Shown: positions 4,813 through 5,477 of the stretch, piece by piece
Layout of the letters: every line of letters begins with the position of its first letter
Position numbering within the stretch: position 1 is the stretch's first letter
Source: an uncultured Pseudomonadota bacterium
Lineage (GTDB): Bacteria; Pseudomonadota; Gammaproteobacteria; Burkholderiales; Eutrophovitaceae
DNA length: 5,477 nt
Assembly (NCBI GenBank): GCA_913057845.1
Contig: CAJXPC010000139.1
Location: 1 to 5,477 of the forward strand
Direction of reading: 5' to 3'
Made by a program: the position numbers and the translations under genes
The notes under the pieces: model-generated
Database searches by the model: none
What the model was told of the DNA's origin: nothing
Seen by the model: the letters and a program-made list of their open reading frames with translations, nothing else

Positions 4813-4844
4813 TGAGAAGATTTCCCCATTAAAAAATTGAATAT

Positions 4845-5460
4845 TTAAAGAATAGCGTTGATAAATCCAACCTGGACTGCTATAGCCTCATCAAATAACG
4901 GTGTATGAGGATATAGCGCACCAAAGTGGCCCCCATCAATTTCATAAAATTGCTTTTTGCTTTTTACTCGTCTAAAAACCTCCGACTGAACCTCAGCACT
5001 GATTTGCGGCATTTCGTCTTGCTTACCAATGATCATCAACACTGGTGCTTTTATGAAGGGCGCTGTCACCAGAGGCGAGAAAGGCACGTGAGTCTTCGGA
5101 ATCACACGTGTGACCCGATTTACCCAACCGCTATTCCATTGACCACCTTGATCTATAAACCAGCGGAACGCTTGTATCGGCTTCAGTAGAGATGGGTTAG
5201 ATTCTTGGTCAGACGAAACAACCGGCATCGGCCCTTCTCGCACAGAATCCACCAGCTGATCAAATTCACCTTTATAAAATATGGCTTTTAAGGATGCCAA
5301 ACTTTTTTCCGGATGCTCAAAATCTAAAATACTTACCCCGCATGAAGCGGTAAACGATACGACACCAGCCAAACCCTCAACGACACCAGCTACGACTAAA
5401 ACCAACATCCCGGAAAAGCTGTCACCCCAGAGTATGATTTTCCCGTTGTGTGACATGTCT
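4845..5460 (-). CDS. Alpha/beta hydrolase, 5' end missing
   Basis: This is the C-terminal part of a serine alpha/beta hydrolase, about 204 genomic residues. The nucleophile elbow ILWGDSFSGM comes almost at once, with the Ser codon at 5418-5420 in the form GDSFSG (Ser in place of the second Gly of GxSxG). Then come a hydrophobic helix (MLVLVVAGVVEGLAGVVSFTA), a cap-like region with many Trp/Phe (RWFIDQGGQWNSGW), the acid-residue strand APVLMIIGKQDEMPQ with Asp, and the catalytic His in DGGHFGALYP. The whole triad is present. Roughly 80-120 N-terminal residues with the oxyanion strand are expected to be missing. The open frame can be read on to 5477, but its first residues (MCIRDR) are translated adapter, not protein; that Met is not a start. 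Likely esterase, lactonase or amidase; substrate unknown. Confidence 0.88.
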
Positions 5461-5477
5461 CTGTCTCTTATACACAT
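5461..5477. other. Tn5 mosaic-end adapter remnant
   Basis: CTGTCTCTTATACACAT is 17 bases of the reverse complement of the Nextera mosaic end. With 27-45 it frames the contig as a false terminal inverted repeat. Genomic sequence ends at 5460. Confidence 0.98.

Larger units (their letters stand above)
4552..4844. other. 293-base spacer between the hydrolase and yaeQ
   Basis: There is no credible gene. On the minus strand, after the hydrolase stop, it holds a T6 run without a GC stem (about 4833), a 15-base palindrome (4798-4812), an 11-base CCTCA-T-TGAGG palindrome near 4757, a weak AGTAA/TTACT hairpin at 4708-4723 followed by a T-rich tract that might serve as a weak terminator, a -10-like TATAAT (4676-4681), and the leader hairpin of yaeQ (4597-4634). 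Confidence 0.6.

Noticed and set aside
5102..5113. Perfect palindrome TCACACGTGTGA
   Set aside because: It lies inside the hydrolase coding sequence. With CACGTG also at 643-650 and near 5084 it was tempting as an operator, but three short copies, two of them coding, are not convincing.
46..5460. CRISPR array, tRNA, rRNA or phage genes
   Set aside because: No regularly spaced repeats of suitable length, no cloverleaf with tRNA consensus bases, and no phage-type proteins on either strand.
27..5477. Inverted 17-19 base ends, as in a composite transposon
   Set aside because: They are the Nextera Tn5 mosaic end, joined at the left end to the read-2 tail and an index sequence. It is library chemistry, not a mobile element.

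Overview
The window is a 5.4 kb bacterial contig capped at both ends by Illumina Nextera library sequence (1-45 and 5461-5477). Only 46-5460 is biological. The organism is most likely a gammaproteobacterium of moderate-to-low GC. The best evidence is a full-length YaeQ protein that is close to the enterobacterial and pseudomonad form. The other genes are of kinds common in environmental, often marine, gammaproteobacteria, but nothing here fixes the genus.

All eight supported genes lie on the minus strand, so transcription runs from high to low coordinates. In that order they are: the 3' part of an alpha/beta hydrolase (4845-5460); yaeQ (4003-4551); a tautomerase (3482-3865); a SnoaL-like NTF2-fold protein (3019-3405); an overlapping pair of small exported cysteine-containing proteins (2637-2903 and the Sel1-repeat protein 2278-2640); a 331-residue membrane-anchored protein of unknown function (748-1743); and an ABM-fold small monooxygenase-like protein (288-584). 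Only the exported pair (4-base ATGA overlap) and perhaps tautomerase plus SnoaL (76-base gap) look like operons. The rest look like single-gene units separated by 76-534 bases. Hydrolase, tautomerase, SnoaL-like and ABM proteins are all types that act on small organic molecules, so a catabolic or detoxification role is possible but is inference only.

The most interesting content is intergenic. A dispersed element occurs in the spacers: R1 at 150-233, R2 at 2078-2162, a core-only copy R3 at 3931-3980, and a weak partial copy R4 near 4597-4634. R1 and R2 each begin, read on the minus strand, with a terminator-like 5-bp hairpin with a 7-base loop and a T7 run. Four of the five base pairs differ between the copies, yet pairing is kept, so the hairpin is conserved by structure rather than sequence. 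Both copies end in a second bulged hairpin. Beside R2, in a 534-base gene-free spacer, lies an 18-bp stem with one bulge enclosing two smaller hairpins and followed on the plus strand by T6 (1946-2035). This could be a small RNA or a large terminator facing the genes. I found no integron attC signature that would explain the cassette-like layout.
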